From assembly GCA_035494735.1 (NCBI GenBank), contig DATJGS010000041.1, forward strand, positions 124,001 to 188,000: a stretch of DNA of 64,000 nucleotides, written 5' to 3'. A program made the translations under genes and the position numbers. The notes beneath the pieces were generated by a model. That model was given only the letters and a program-made list of their open reading frames with translations, did no database searches and had not been told where the DNA came from. This DNA comes from DATJGS01 sp035494735. GTDB taxonomy: Bacteria; Eisenbacteria; RBG-16-71-46. Of this stretch, positions 21,062-29,143 are shown one piece after another. Each line of letters opens with the position of its first letter. Positions within the stretch are counted from its first letter, which is position 1.

Positions 21062-22716
21062 CGGCCCGGCGCGCCGCACGCGGCGCCGCGGCAACGTGGG
21101 CCGGCGCGTGCCTCGGCGTCGCGCTGCTCGTCGCCGCCCCGATCGCGAGCGCGCAAGTCCGCGCCACGGATCCGCCGGGCGGTGCGCTCCTGCCCGAGAG
21201 CGTGGCGCCGCACCCGACGCGGGCCGTCGCGCTCGACCCCGCGCACGCGGCGCGGCTGGCCGCGGCGCTTCGGCAGCGCGATCAGGGACTGCTCGCGGCG
21301 GCGCGCGACACGATCCAGAAGCTGCTCGGCGAGGTGCCGCATCATCCGCTGCTGCTCACCGAGCTGGCGCGGACGGCGCTCGCCCAGTCCGACTGGGCGG
21401 CGGTGCGGCGACTGGCGACGACGGAGCGCGCCGCGCAGCACGACTCGCTGCTCCTCGGCCACGAGCTGACCGAGGCGCTCGAACGCACGGGCCAGGGCGG
21501 CGACGCGCTGCGCGTCGTCGTCGAGACGTGGGCGGCCTCGCCGCTCGAGGCGTCGTGGGGACTGCAGAGCCTGCTGCGCCTCGCGCCCACCGATCCGCGC
21601 GCCGCGCGCGAGGCGTTGCGCCGCGCCGTCGCCGCGCGCAGCCGCCCGGACCTGGCGCGCGGTCTGGCGCTGCTCGAGTGGCGCTCGGGCGACACGTCCG
21701 CGATGGTGCGCGCGCTGCACGGCGCGGACCACATCGGCACGCGGCAGATGCAGCGCTGGATGTTCGCCGATGAACTGACGCGCAGCGGCGTCACGCGCGA
21801 CACGACGGGCGCCATCGAGGCGCTGCTCGACCTGGCCGGCGACGCGGACGTCAACGCCGGCGTCCGCGCTTCCGCCGCGGAGCGCGCGTGGCTGCTGGCC
21901 ACGGCGTCGACCGCGCCGAAGGATCTGGCGGCGCGCCTGGGCGCGGCCCTTCACGACCTGCCGGCCGACCAGTGGGATCCCACGCTGCGCCTCGCGCTGG
22001 CGCGGGCGCTGCGTGAAACCGGACACACGTCGGACGCTCGCGCCCTGCTCGCCGGCCCGGACGGCGGCGCGGCCGATCCGAGCCTCGCGCTCGAGCGCGC
22101 GCTCGCCGATCTGCGCGACGGCCCGCCCGAACGCGCGCTGCCCGCCCTGGCGACGGCGGCCGGCGCGTCGGACGAAGGCGCGTTCCGCTACGCGGAGGCG
22201 CTGTTCTTCGCCGGGCAGGTGGATTCCGCCGCGGCGTGGTACCAGCGCGTCTCCGGTGACGCACGGGGCGAATTCACGGGCGCGGCGCTCGAGCGGCTCT
22301 ACCTCATCGAGGACGCGGATCCGCGCAGCGCGGTCGCCGGGTTCGGCGCGGCGGCCTACGCCGCATGGCGCGGCGACGCGGCGCGCGCTTCGCGGCTCGC
22401 CGACTCGCTGGTCCGCGCGCTGCCGCACGGTGCGCTGTGGGCCCAGGCCGCGCTGCTCGTGAGCCGGCAGCGCGAGGCCGCGAACGACGCGCGGGGCGCG
22501 ATCGCGCCTCTGCTCGCGATCGCGGACTCGCTGCCCGGCGATCGCCTCGCGCCGCTCGCGCGCCAGCGTGCCGGGGATCTGTACCTCGGACCGCTCAAGG
22601 ACGACGCCCGGGCCATCGAACAGTATGAAGCGTGCCTCGAACGCTATCCGCGCGCGTGGAATGCCGCCGAAGTGCGGCGCAAGCTCGAGCAGCTGCGCCG
22701 CGAGCGCCGGCTCTAG
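21058..22716 (+). CDS. Secreted TPR-type protein
   Basis: 552 residues. Signal peptide (about 12-33, ending IASAQ). The mature part is helical, with repeated 34-residue-like units such as ELARTALAQSDWAAVRRLAT and a last canonical TPR near the C terminus (GDLYLGPLKDDARAIEQYEACLERYP). Likely a periplasmic protein-protein adaptor. Its ATG overlaps the stop of the coiled-coil gene (ATGA), so the two are probably made in fixed ratio and may interact. Confidence 0.8.
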   Translation: MTARRAARGAAATWAGACLGVALLVAAPIASAQVRATDPPGGALLPESVAPHPTRAVALDPAHAARLAAALRQRDQGLLAAARDTIQKLLGEVPHHPLLLTELARTALAQSDWAAVRRLATTERAAQHDSLLLGHELTEALERTGQGGDALRVVVETWAASPLEASWGLQSLLRLAPTDPRAAREALRRAVAARSRPDLARGLALLEWRSGDTSAMVRALHGADHIGTRQMQRWMFADELTRSGVTRDTTGAIEALLDLAGDADVNAGVRASAAERAWLLATASTAPKDLAARLGAALHDLPADQWDPTLRLALARALRETGHTSDARALLAGPDGGAADPSLALERALADLRDGPPERALPALATAAGASDEGAFRYAEALFFAGQVDSAAAWYQRVSGDARGEFTGAALERLYLIEDADPRSAVAGFGAAAYAAWRGDAARASRLADSLVRALPHGALWAQAALLVSRQREAANDARGAIAPLLAIADSLPGDRLAPLARQRAGDLYLGPLKDDARAIEQYEACLERYPRAWNAAEVRRKLEQLRRERRL

Positions 22717-22725
22717 GAGATCTCG

Positions 22726-24276
22726 ATGCCCCGACTTCGCTCCGCCTCGCCGATGGGCCCGCGCCGCGGCGCCTCGCCGCTGCTCGTGCTCGCGCTGGCG
22801 CCGCTCGCGCTGGTGATGGCGCTGTTCGCGATCGTCGCGGTGGGCGTCGCGTTGCTGCTCGGCCGCGGGCGCGTGCGCGCGTTCGTGGCGCGCGGCCCGG
22901 CCGCGGGGGACGCCACTGCGCCGGACGCGGCGAACGTCAGGGACGACGCAACGTCACACGAGACGACGCCACGCGCGGCGCCGGCGCACGAGCGCTCGTA
23001 CGCGGAAGTGGTGGAGGTCCTCCCGTGGTTCGTGGCCGGGGCGCTCGCGCTCTCCGCGCTGATCGCTCCGGGAAACGCGCATGCCAAGCTCCTCGTGCCG
23101 ATGGACGCGAAGCAGACGGATCACTTGAAGGCCTACGGCCTGACGTTCTGGGTGTTGACCCACGGCGCGAAGGCCGAGTGGCTGCTGAACTATCGCGGCG
23201 GCTCGTTCCTTCTCCCCGACGGCGCCGAGGTCGAACGCGAGGCGAATCTGCGCGGCGTCGCGTTCGAGCCGGTGGGCGGGGCGGCCGAGGCGGCGATCCG
23301 CGCCGAGATCGCGGACAACAACATGGAGTCGATCGCGCTGGAGAAGGCGCCGCGCATCGCCGTCTACATCCCGCCGAACACGCCACCGTGGGACGACGCG
23401 GTCACGCTCGCGCTCCAGTACGCGGACATTCCGTACAAGACCGTGTGGGACGAGGAAGTGCTGAGCGGCGGCCTCGCGAACTTCGACTGGCTGCACCTGC
23501 ACCACGAGGACTTCACCGGACAGCACGGCAAGTTCTACGGCCCGTACCACGCGTTCCCCTGGTACAAGGAAGAAGAGGACGTGCAGCGCGCCATGGCGAC
23601 GAAGATGGGCTTCGCCAAGGTGTCGCAGTTGAAGGGCGCGGTGGCGCTCGCCATCAAGGAGTTCGTGGGCCGCGGCGGGTTCATGTTCGGCATGTGCTCG
23701 GCCACCGACACGTACGACATCGCGCTGGCCGCGGAGGGCGTGGATCTGTCGGACGTCGTGTACGACGGCGACCCGCCGGATCCCCAGGCGCAGAGCAAGC
23801 TCGACTACTCGCGCACGCTCGCGTTCAAGGATTTCCGCATCGAGACGAATCCGCTCATCTACCGGTTCTCCGACATCGACGTGACGCAGGAGGCGTCCCT
23901 GCGCGGGCCCGCCTCGGTGTTCACGCTGTTCGACTTCTCGGCCAAGAACGATCCGGTGCCGAGCATGCTGGTCCAGGACCACGTCGGCGCCGTCCCCGAA
24001 TTCCTGGGCCAGAGCACGGGATTTCGCCGCGAACGCATCCGCAGCGGCGTCCTCGCGCTGGCCGAGGTCGAGGGCACGGACGAGGTCAAGTATCTGCACG
24101 GCCAGTTCGGGCGCGGCACGTTCACGTTCCTCGGCGGCCACGATCCCGAGGACTACCAGCACATGGTCGGGGATCCACCGACCGATCTCTCCAAGTACCG
24201 GCACTCGCCCGGCTACCGACTCATCCTCAACAACGTCCTGTTCCCGGCCGCCGAAAAGAAGAAACAGCGTACGTAA
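22726..24276 (+). CDS. Envelope protein with class I GATase-like core
   Basis: 516 residues. Two hydrophobic segments (about 18-46 and 98-118); the second, FVAGALALSALIAPGNAHA, looks like a signal peptide embedded inside the protein. The conserved core starts KLLVPMDAKQTDHLKAYGLT. It has a Rossmann-like PRIAVYIPPNTPPWDDAV and an elbow-like GGFMFGMCSATDTYDIALAA (about 318-337) that places Cys where class I amidotransferases keep their nucleophile. As I recall, homologs in Bacteroidota are sometimes auto-named asparagine synthetase B, but no AsnB domain is present. Follows the TPR gene by 9 bases with AGGAG ahead. Activity unproven. Confidence 0.75.
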   Translation: MPRLRSASPMGPRRGASPLLVLALAPLALVMALFAIVAVGVALLLGRGRVRAFVARGPAAGDATAPDAANVRDDATSHETTPRAAPAHERSYAEVVEVLPWFVAGALALSALIAPGNAHAKLLVPMDAKQTDHLKAYGLTFWVLTHGAKAEWLLNYRGGSFLLPDGAEVEREANLRGVAFEPVGGAAEAAIRAEIADNNMESIALEKAPRIAVYIPPNTPPWDDAVTLALQYADIPYKTVWDEEVLSGGLANFDWLHLHHEDFTGQHGKFYGPYHAFPWYKEEEDVQRAMATKMGFAKVSQLKGAVALAIKEFVGRGGFMFGMCSATDTYDIALAAEGVDLSDVVYDGDPPDPQAQSKLDYSRTLAFKDFRIETNPLIYRFSDIDVTQEASLRGPASVFTLFDFSAKNDPVPSMLVQDHVGAVPEFLGQSTGFRRERIRSGVLALAEVEGTDEVKYLHGQFGRGTFTFLGGHDPEDYQHMVGDPPTDLSKYRHSPGYRLILNNVLFPAAEKKKQRT

Positions 24277-24528
24277 CCGCGGCCGTTCGCGCCTTGCACG
24301 GCCCGCGTCGCGCCTTGCGTCGCGCATTTAGCGCATGGTCCGTCGCACGAGTTGAATCATTGCGCGGCGCACGCGAGACGCCCATTCCCTGCGCGATCCC
24401 ACCCTGCGCGAAATGACGCCCGACTGGGGCGCAATGGCTTAGCGCTTCGCGCGCCCATTCCCTCCGCCGGCGGCGCGCGGCTTGCTCGATGAACTCTTTG
24501 CTCGGGTTCCAAACGAGGGGGGAACGCC
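24277..24528 (+). other. 252-base gap before the Kelch gene
   Basis: No gene. TCGCGCCTTGC occurs twice (near 24283 and 24306), and CGCCCATTCCCT occurs near 24378 and 24451. A bulged hairpin (CGCGGCCG/CGGCCCGCG) follows the upstream stop and may be a weak terminator. A promoter for the Kelch gene is expected but not evident. Confidence 0.4.
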
Positions 24529-26160
24529 ATGCACGCAACGCATCGTTGGCTATGGATGTCGGTGCTCGCGCTCGCCGCTTCGGCGGCGACGGCCGAGGCC
24601 GCGAACTGGGTCGCGCTGCCGTCGCTCCCGGTCGCGGTCAACGGGCCCGCGGGCGCCATCGTCGATGGGCAGCTCCGCCTCGCGGGCGGCGCGTCCACGC
24701 AGAGCCTCACGGTCACGCAGCGCTGGGATTCCGCCGGCGGCAACTGGGCGACGGACGCTCCGTTGAGCGCTCCGCGCGCGTTCGCGGGCGCCGCCGACTT
24801 CGGCGGCTCGCTCCTCGCGATCGGCGGACTCGATGACGTTGGCGAGGGCGTTTCCAGCGTCGAGCGTTTCGACGCGACGAGTGGAACGTGGGCCGCCGCA
24901 CCGGCATTGCCGGTCTCGACGGCGTTGATGGCCGCGGGTTCGATTGGCGGCGTGGCGTTCGCGGTCGGTGGCGAGGACTTCATGGGCCAGCCCATGGCCC
25001 AGGGCTTCTTCCTCGACCCCAACGTGGGCGCGTGGAGTTCGCTGCCCGACATGCCGACCGCGCGCATGGCGTGCGCCGGCGCGACTCTGAACGGACAGCT
25101 GTGGGTCATCGGCGGCATGGCGGGTGCCGGACCGCTCGCCACCGTCGAGCGCTTTGACCCGGTCGCGGGCTCGTGGAGCTCGGCGCCGAACCTGCCGGAG
25201 CCCCTGTGGGGCGCGGCGGCCAGCGCGTTCGACGGCCGGGTGTGGGTGATCGGTGGCGTGGACGCCGCCAGCCAGGCGAGCCCGCGCGCGTACAGCGCGG
25301 GTGACGATGGCGTGTGGCGTTCGGAAACTCCGTTGCCCGAGGCGCTGTCGGGTTCGATGGCGGCCGCGTTCGCGATGCGGCTGGTCGTGGCCGGTGGCGT
25401 GAACGCTTCGGGTTCGGCGTCGGGCTCGGCCTACGCGATGGATGCGACGCCTCCGCCGCCGCCGCCTCCGCCACCGCCTCCTCCGCCGCCGCCTCCGCCG
25501 CCGCCGGCTGAGACGCTGTACGTGGCCGTGGATCTCGATCCGTCGACGCTGAACGCGTCGAGCAACGGCAATTGGATCAAGGCGACCGTCGATTCACACG
25601 AGTGGGATCTGACCCGGCTGGACGCGACGACCGTGCAGCTGAACGGTGTGAGCGTCGATCTGTCGCACGCCGTGCCGACCGACAACCCGCTACCCGGGCT
25701 GATCGAGAGCTCCGACGTCGTGACGCCGGATGTCGACCCGGCGCACGAGCGTACGTTCCGTTTCGCACGCTCTTCCTACACGAGCCTGGGCGCAGGTCCG
25801 CACGACCTCGCGTTCACCGGGCATACCTTCGACGGCGTGCTCGTCGTGGGTTGGGCGACGCTCAACGTCACGGGCGGCGACGTCGCGAAGCACGCGACGC
25901 GCAAATTGCCGGTCCGCCACGTGGGCGGAGTCTTCGGCGACCAGCAGGTGGCGTTCACGCTCGACCAGACGACGGCCGTCAGCGTCGACGTGGTCGACCT
26001 CCAGGGTCGTGTCGTGGACCACGTGATGCAGAGCACGCTCGACGCGGGTGCGCACCAGGTGGGCTGGAGCGGCGCGAGCCACGCGCCTTCGGGTGTGTAC
26101 TTCGTGCGCGTGCGCACGGCGAACGCGCAGGGCATGACGCGAATTCTCGTGGCGCGCTGA
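24529..26160 (+). CDS. Secreted Kelch-propeller protein with poly-proline hinge and FlgD-like sorting tail
   Basis: 543 residues. Signal peptide (about 1-24, ending TAEA). Residues 25-300 are Kelch repeats: each blade carries a GG pair and a later aromatic, as in GGLDDVGEGVSSVERFDATS and VIGGMAGAGPLATVERFDP. A run of 19 prolines (308-326) forms a stiff hinge. Residues 327-450 are a beta domain of unknown type. The end (about 470-543) is a FlgD/Ig-like sorting segment: VSVDVVDLQGRVVD then GVYFVRVRTANAQGMTRILV. Such tails mark proteins for export across the outer membrane in FCB-group bacteria. It is followed by structured repeats and a terminator. Confidence 0.85.
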   Translation: MHATHRWLWMSVLALAASAATAEAANWVALPSLPVAVNGPAGAIVDGQLRLAGGASTQSLTVTQRWDSAGGNWATDAPLSAPRAFAGAADFGGSLLAIGGLDDVGEGVSSVERFDATSGTWAAAPALPVSTALMAAGSIGGVAFAVGGEDFMGQPMAQGFFLDPNVGAWSSLPDMPTARMACAGATLNGQLWVIGGMAGAGPLATVERFDPVAGSWSSAPNLPEPLWGAAASAFDGRVWVIGGVDAASQASPRAYSAGDDGVWRSETPLPEALSGSMAAAFAMRLVVAGGVNASGSASGSAYAMDATPPPPPPPPPPPPPPPPPPPAETLYVAVDLDPSTLNASSNGNWIKATVDSHEWDLTRLDATTVQLNGVSVDLSHAVPTDNPLPGLIESSDVVTPDVDPAHERTFRFARSSYTSLGAGPHDLAFTGHTFDGVLVVGWATLNVTGGDVAKHATRKLPVRHVGGVFGDQQVAFTLDQTTAVSVDVVDLQGRVVDHVMQSTLDAGAHQVGWSGASHAPSGVYFVRVRTANAQGMTRILVAR

Positions 26161-26180
26161 GACGCGCCACGACCCGAGAA

Positions 26181-26390
26181 GCACCGGGTGTCGACGTCCG
26201 ATGGGACGGCCCACCCACGATGCACGGGTGTCGACGTCCGACCGGGACGGCCCACCCACGAAACGATGGGCGACCGTGTCCGACCGGGACGCGCCGCCCA
26301 GCACGCAGCGGGTTCCGGGGCGCCGGTGAGCGCCCCGACCCAACCACCATGCAACCGGGTGTCGGCGGCCGATGGGACGCCCCACCTAAG
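26181..26390. repeat. Tandem palindromic intergenic repeats
   Basis: Two near-identical 40-base units (26181-26220 and 26221-26260) each fold as nested stems: GGGTG pairs with CACCC, and inside it CGTCC pairs with GGACG. Copy 2 differs in the loop but keeps both stems. Decayed copies follow near 26269 and 26357, and a GGGGCG/CGCCCC hairpin lies between them. No coding sense. They resemble REP-type elements or a tandem terminator array between convergent genes. Confidence 0.65.
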
Positions 26391-26392
26391 AG

Positions 26393-26417
26393 ACGGGGCG
26401 CCTCGTGCGCCCCGTTC
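26393..26417. terminator. Terminator between convergent Kelch and GNAT genes
   Basis: ACGGGGCG (26393-26400), loop CCTCGTG, CGCCCCGT (26408-26415), then TCTCATTT. The stem is perfect. It lies directly against the GNAT stop at 26418, so it can serve both directions. Confidence 0.65.
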
Positions 26418-26894
26418 TCATTTCCCGGGGCGAGGGTCCGCCGGCGCGCGGTACACGTCGGGCGCCCAGCGCTCCATCCAGCGGTCCGGGCGGTCCAGCG
26501 GCGTGAAGCCCAGCCGCGCGTACAGTCCATGCGCGTCGCGCGTCAGGAGCGCCCAGCGCCGGAAGCCCTGCAGCTCGGGGTGCGCCACCATGCACTCCAT
26601 CATCCAGCGCGACAGTCCGCGGCCGCGCCAGGGCTCCAGCACGAACACGTCACCGACGTAGGCGAACGTCGCGTAGTCCGTGACCACGCGCGCGAATCCG
26701 ACTTGAGCGGAGGCCGCGTCCGCGTCGGCGTCGCGCCACACGCTGAAGTTCAGCGAGTGCTCGATCGAGCGGCGCACGACCTCGAGCGGGACGCCCACGG
26801 CCCAGTACGAGCGCGTGAGGAACGCGTGCACCACCGCCACGTCGACACGATCCCGGTCGGTGGTCAGCGTGAAGCCGGGCCGCCGCCACTCCAA
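26418..26894 (-). CDS. GNAT family acetyltransferase
   Basis: 158 residues, single GNAT domain. Motif A is seen as DVFVLEPWRGRGLSRWMM (acetyl-CoA pyrophosphate loop R-G-R-G-L) and a late strand as GLYARLGFTPL. This form, with VAVVHAFLTRSYWAVGVP near the N terminus, is like small-molecule or arylalkylamine acetyltransferases; substrate unknown. The TTG start at 26894 is supported by GGAGG six bases upstream; that Shine-Dalgarno lies in a hairpin. Gene starts 28 bases after the ompA-like stop. Confidence 0.88.
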   Translation of the reverse strand: MEWRRPGFTLTTDRDRVDVAVVHAFLTRSYWAVGVPLEVVRRSIEHSLNFSVWRDADADAASAQVGFARVVTDYATFAYVGDVFVLEPWRGRGLSRWMMECMVAHPELQGFRRWALLTRDAHGLYARLGFTPLDRPDRWMERWAPDVYRAPADPRPGK

Positions 26895-26900
26895 CGCGCA

Positions 26901-26914
26901 CCTCCCTGTGGAGG
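26901..26914 (-). promoter_or_regulatory. Hairpin sequestering the GNAT Shine-Dalgarno
   Basis: In the leftward RNA, CCUCC (26914-26910) faces GGAGG (26905-26901) across a 4-base loop ACAG. GGAGG is the Shine-Dalgarno of the TTG-started GNAT gene. Ribosomes finishing the upstream gene (stop at 26923) would run close to this hairpin and could open it. Confidence 0.5.
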
Positions 26915-26922
26915 CCCCGCCC

Positions 26923-28437
26923 CTAGTGCTTCGTCGTGTCCGGCGCCGCCGGAGCCGGACTCGGCGCGGGCGCGGGCGCCGGCGTCGGCAGGCCCTCGTC
27001 GCGCTTGAGGAAGCGCCGGCGCTCGCGTTCGATGCGCAGCGCGTCGGTGTTCAGAACGCGGAACTCGACGCGCCGGTTCTTGGCCCGTCCCAGCTCCGTC
27101 GTGTTCGGCGCGATCGGACGGGTCAACCCGTAGCCCTTCGCGCTGAACTGATCCGCGTTCAGCGTCGGGAACTTCCCGCGCAGGTAACCGAGCACGGAAT
27201 CGGCGCGCGCCTCGGACAGCTTCTGGTTCTTGTCGGCCGTGCCGCGGTTGTCAGTGTGGCCGCCGATCTCGATGCGCAGCGTCGGGTACTGCTGCAGGAT
27301 CATGCCGATCGTGTCGAGCACCGTGAACGCCTCGGGACGCAGCGTGGCCTTGCCCGTGTCGAACAGCACGTTGCCGAGCCGGATCGTGCCGGTGTCGAGC
27401 AACTGCGTCTCCTTCTCGTTCACCTCGATCGGGCAGCCGTGCGCGTCGACGCGCAGCCCCGCCGGCGTGTTCGGGCAGACGTCGAGACCGTCGCACACGC
27501 CGTCGCCGTCCGAGTCCTTCGGGCATCCGGTCGCGTCGACCGTGCAGCCCTTCGGCGTGCCCGGGCACTTGTCGATGCCGTCCATCACGCCGTCGCTGTC
27601 GGGATCGGCCGGACAACCGTGAGCGTCCACGGTCGCGCCCTTCGGCGTGTCGGGGCACGTGTCGAGTCCGTCGCACACGCCGTCGCCGTCGGCGTCCGAG
27701 GGACAGCCCTTCTTGTCGATGGTGCAGCCCTTCGGGGTGCCCGGGCACTGGTCGAGACCGTCGAGCACGCCGTCGCCGTCCGAGTCCTTCGGGCAGCCCT
27801 TCGCGTCCACCGTGGCGCCGATCGGCGTCGCGGGGCACTGATCCAGCCAGTCGCGCACGCCGTCCAGGTCCGCGTCGTGCGCCTTGCCGCCGAAGATCAC
27901 CTGCAGCCCGGCCGTCGCGTACCAGTGGTTGCTGAACGTCAGCGCTTCGCGCTCGCGGAAGAATTCGTCGCGCACCTGCAGCCTCAGATAGTGGCGCTGG
28001 CCGCCGACCGCCTGCAGCAGTCCGAGGCCGACGCTGCCCGCGCCGCGCTCGAGGCTTTCAGGCGCGTGTCCTCCGGTGTGGCTGATCCCGTAACCCAGGC
28101 CGACGAGCACGAACGGCACGGTGCGCGACTCCGCGGGGCGCAGGTTCCAGCGCGCGTCGAGTCCGGCGTAGGTGAGGTTGTGCTTCTGGTTCGGCAGCGT
28201 GTCCGCGTGCGAGGGGCCGAACGTGGCCTGGGCTTCGAGCGAGATCCCGGGGAGCCAGCGCCAGCCGAGCGCCGCCGTGCTCGCGAATCCCGACTGGATG
28301 CGCGCCCGGGCGTCGGGGCTCACCCCGCCCGCGCCGCCCGACAGCTCGAGCGGATGTCCCGTGATCTGCGCGTGAGCGGGCGCGGCGAGCAGCAGGGCAA
28401 CGGCCAGAGCGAACGGCGCACGCGGGAGCCGGGACAT
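26923..28437 (-). CDS. OmpA-family protein with thrombospondin type-3 repeats
   Basis: 504 residues. Signal peptide (1-23, cleavage after AHA). An N-terminal beta-barrel (about 25-185) is followed by about five calcium-binding TSP type-3 repeats (188-335) of the form DSDGDGVxDGxDxCPxTPKG, with paired Cys. The C-terminal OmpA domain (about 345-460) has NVLFDTGKATLRP, GHTDNRGTADKNQKLSEARA, including the Asp and Arg that bind peptidoglycan diaminopimelate. A Pro/Ala tail ends the protein. It tethers outer membrane to cell wall. GGAGGT lies ten bases before the ATG at 28437. Confidence 0.93.
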   Translation of the reverse strand: MSRLPRAPFALAVALLLAAPAHAQITGHPLELSGGAGGVSPDARARIQSGFASTAALGWRWLPGISLEAQATFGPSHADTLPNQKHNLTYAGLDARWNLRPAESRTVPFVLVGLGYGISHTGGHAPESLERGAGSVGLGLLQAVGGQRHYLRLQVRDEFFREREALTFSNHWYATAGLQVIFGGKAHDADLDGVRDWLDQCPATPIGATVDAKGCPKDSDGDGVLDGLDQCPGTPKGCTIDKKGCPSDADGDGVCDGLDTCPDTPKGATVDAHGCPADPDSDGVMDGIDKCPGTPKGCTVDATGCPKDSDGDGVCDGLDVCPNTPAGLRVDAHGCPIEVNEKETQLLDTGTIRLGNVLFDTGKATLRPEAFTVLDTIGMILQQYPTLRIEIGGHTDNRGTADKNQKLSEARADSVLGYLRGKFPTLNADQFSAKGYGLTRPIAPNTTELGRAKNRRVEFRVLNTDALRIERERRRFLKRDEGLPTPAPAPAPSPAPAAPDTTKH

Positions 28438-28642
28438 GCGAGTGCGACCTCCAGGATTCTCTAAGGATCACGTGCTGGGTTCGAGCGGGGCTGGGGTGTG
28501 GACCCGCGCGGCGGCCGGGTAAGGGCCGCATACCATCGGGAATAAGAGCGCTAAGTGCTACCATCCGACGCTCATCCGGTCAACGGAAACGGCGCCCTTT
28601 GGGGCCGCGGTCGGGACACGCACAGACTTTGAGGAGACAACG

Positions 28643-29116
28643 ATGACGGAGGAAGAGCGCCGCCGGCTCATCGCCCAGTACGCGGCCGGCGTGGACGAGG
28701 TGCTGGACGCCCTGAAGGGCTTTCCCGAGGACAAACTGGTGGCGCACCCCTTCCCCGGCAAGTGGAGCGCGCGGGAGATCGTGCACCACCTGGCGGACAG
28801 CGAGACGGTCTCCGCCCAGCGTCTGCGCAAGCTGCTGGCCGAGGAGTTTCCGGTGCTCCAGGGCTACGACCAGGACAGCTACGCCATCCTGCTGCGCTAC
28901 AACCTGCGCGAGATGCAGCCCGCCCTCGACGCGTTCCGCGCGGCGCGGACGGGGACGCTGCAGCTGCTCCAGACGATGACCGACGACGACTGGAAGAGCG
29001 CGGGCTGGCACACGGAGGCCGGCCTGTACACGGCGACGCGCTGGCTCGAGATCTACGCGGTGCACGCCCACAACCACGCCGGGCAGATTCGCCGACTGCG
29101 CGACGCGCTCGACTAG
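28643..29116 (+). CDS. DinB-like metal-binding four-helix protein
   Basis: 157 residues, DinB_2/YfiT-like superfamily. The metal triad is visible: His48 (or 49) in REIVHHLADSE, and His141 and His145 in EIYAVHAHNHAGQI. Family members include thiol-dependent transferases such as bacillithiol transferase, but many have no known role. ATG at 28643 with GAGGAG nearby. First gene of a rightward run to folP and cdaA. Confidence 0.88.
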   Translation: MTEEERRRLIAQYAAGVDEVLDALKGFPEDKLVAHPFPGKWSAREIVHHLADSETVSAQRLRKLLAEEFPVLQGYDQDSYAILLRYNLREMQPALDAFRAARTGTLQLLQTMTDDDWKSAGWHTEAGLYTATRWLEIYAVHAHNHAGQIRRLRDALD

Positions 29117-29143
29117 CGCCCGCGCGAGCCTCTGAGGACCGGC

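Noticed and set aside
17750..21094. Long open frame on the opposite strand of the coiled-coil gene
   Set aside because: It is Arg/Leu/Ala-heavy, has no domain and arises from the stop-poor GC-rich complement of a Gln/Glu-rich coding strand.
22726..24276. Calling this protein asparagine synthetase B
   Set aside because: No N-terminal Cys amidotransferase domain and no SGGxDS loop; the real AsnB-type enzyme is at 6863-8851.
26161..26417. Protein-coding frame through the tandem repeats
   Set aside because: Frames are Arg/Gly/Pro rich and depend on repeat phase; stem conservation explains the pattern better.
27440..27850. Periodic DNA repeats that could look like a CRISPR or satellite
   Set aside because: They are coding and in frame: thrombospondin type-3 repeats of the OmpA-like protein.
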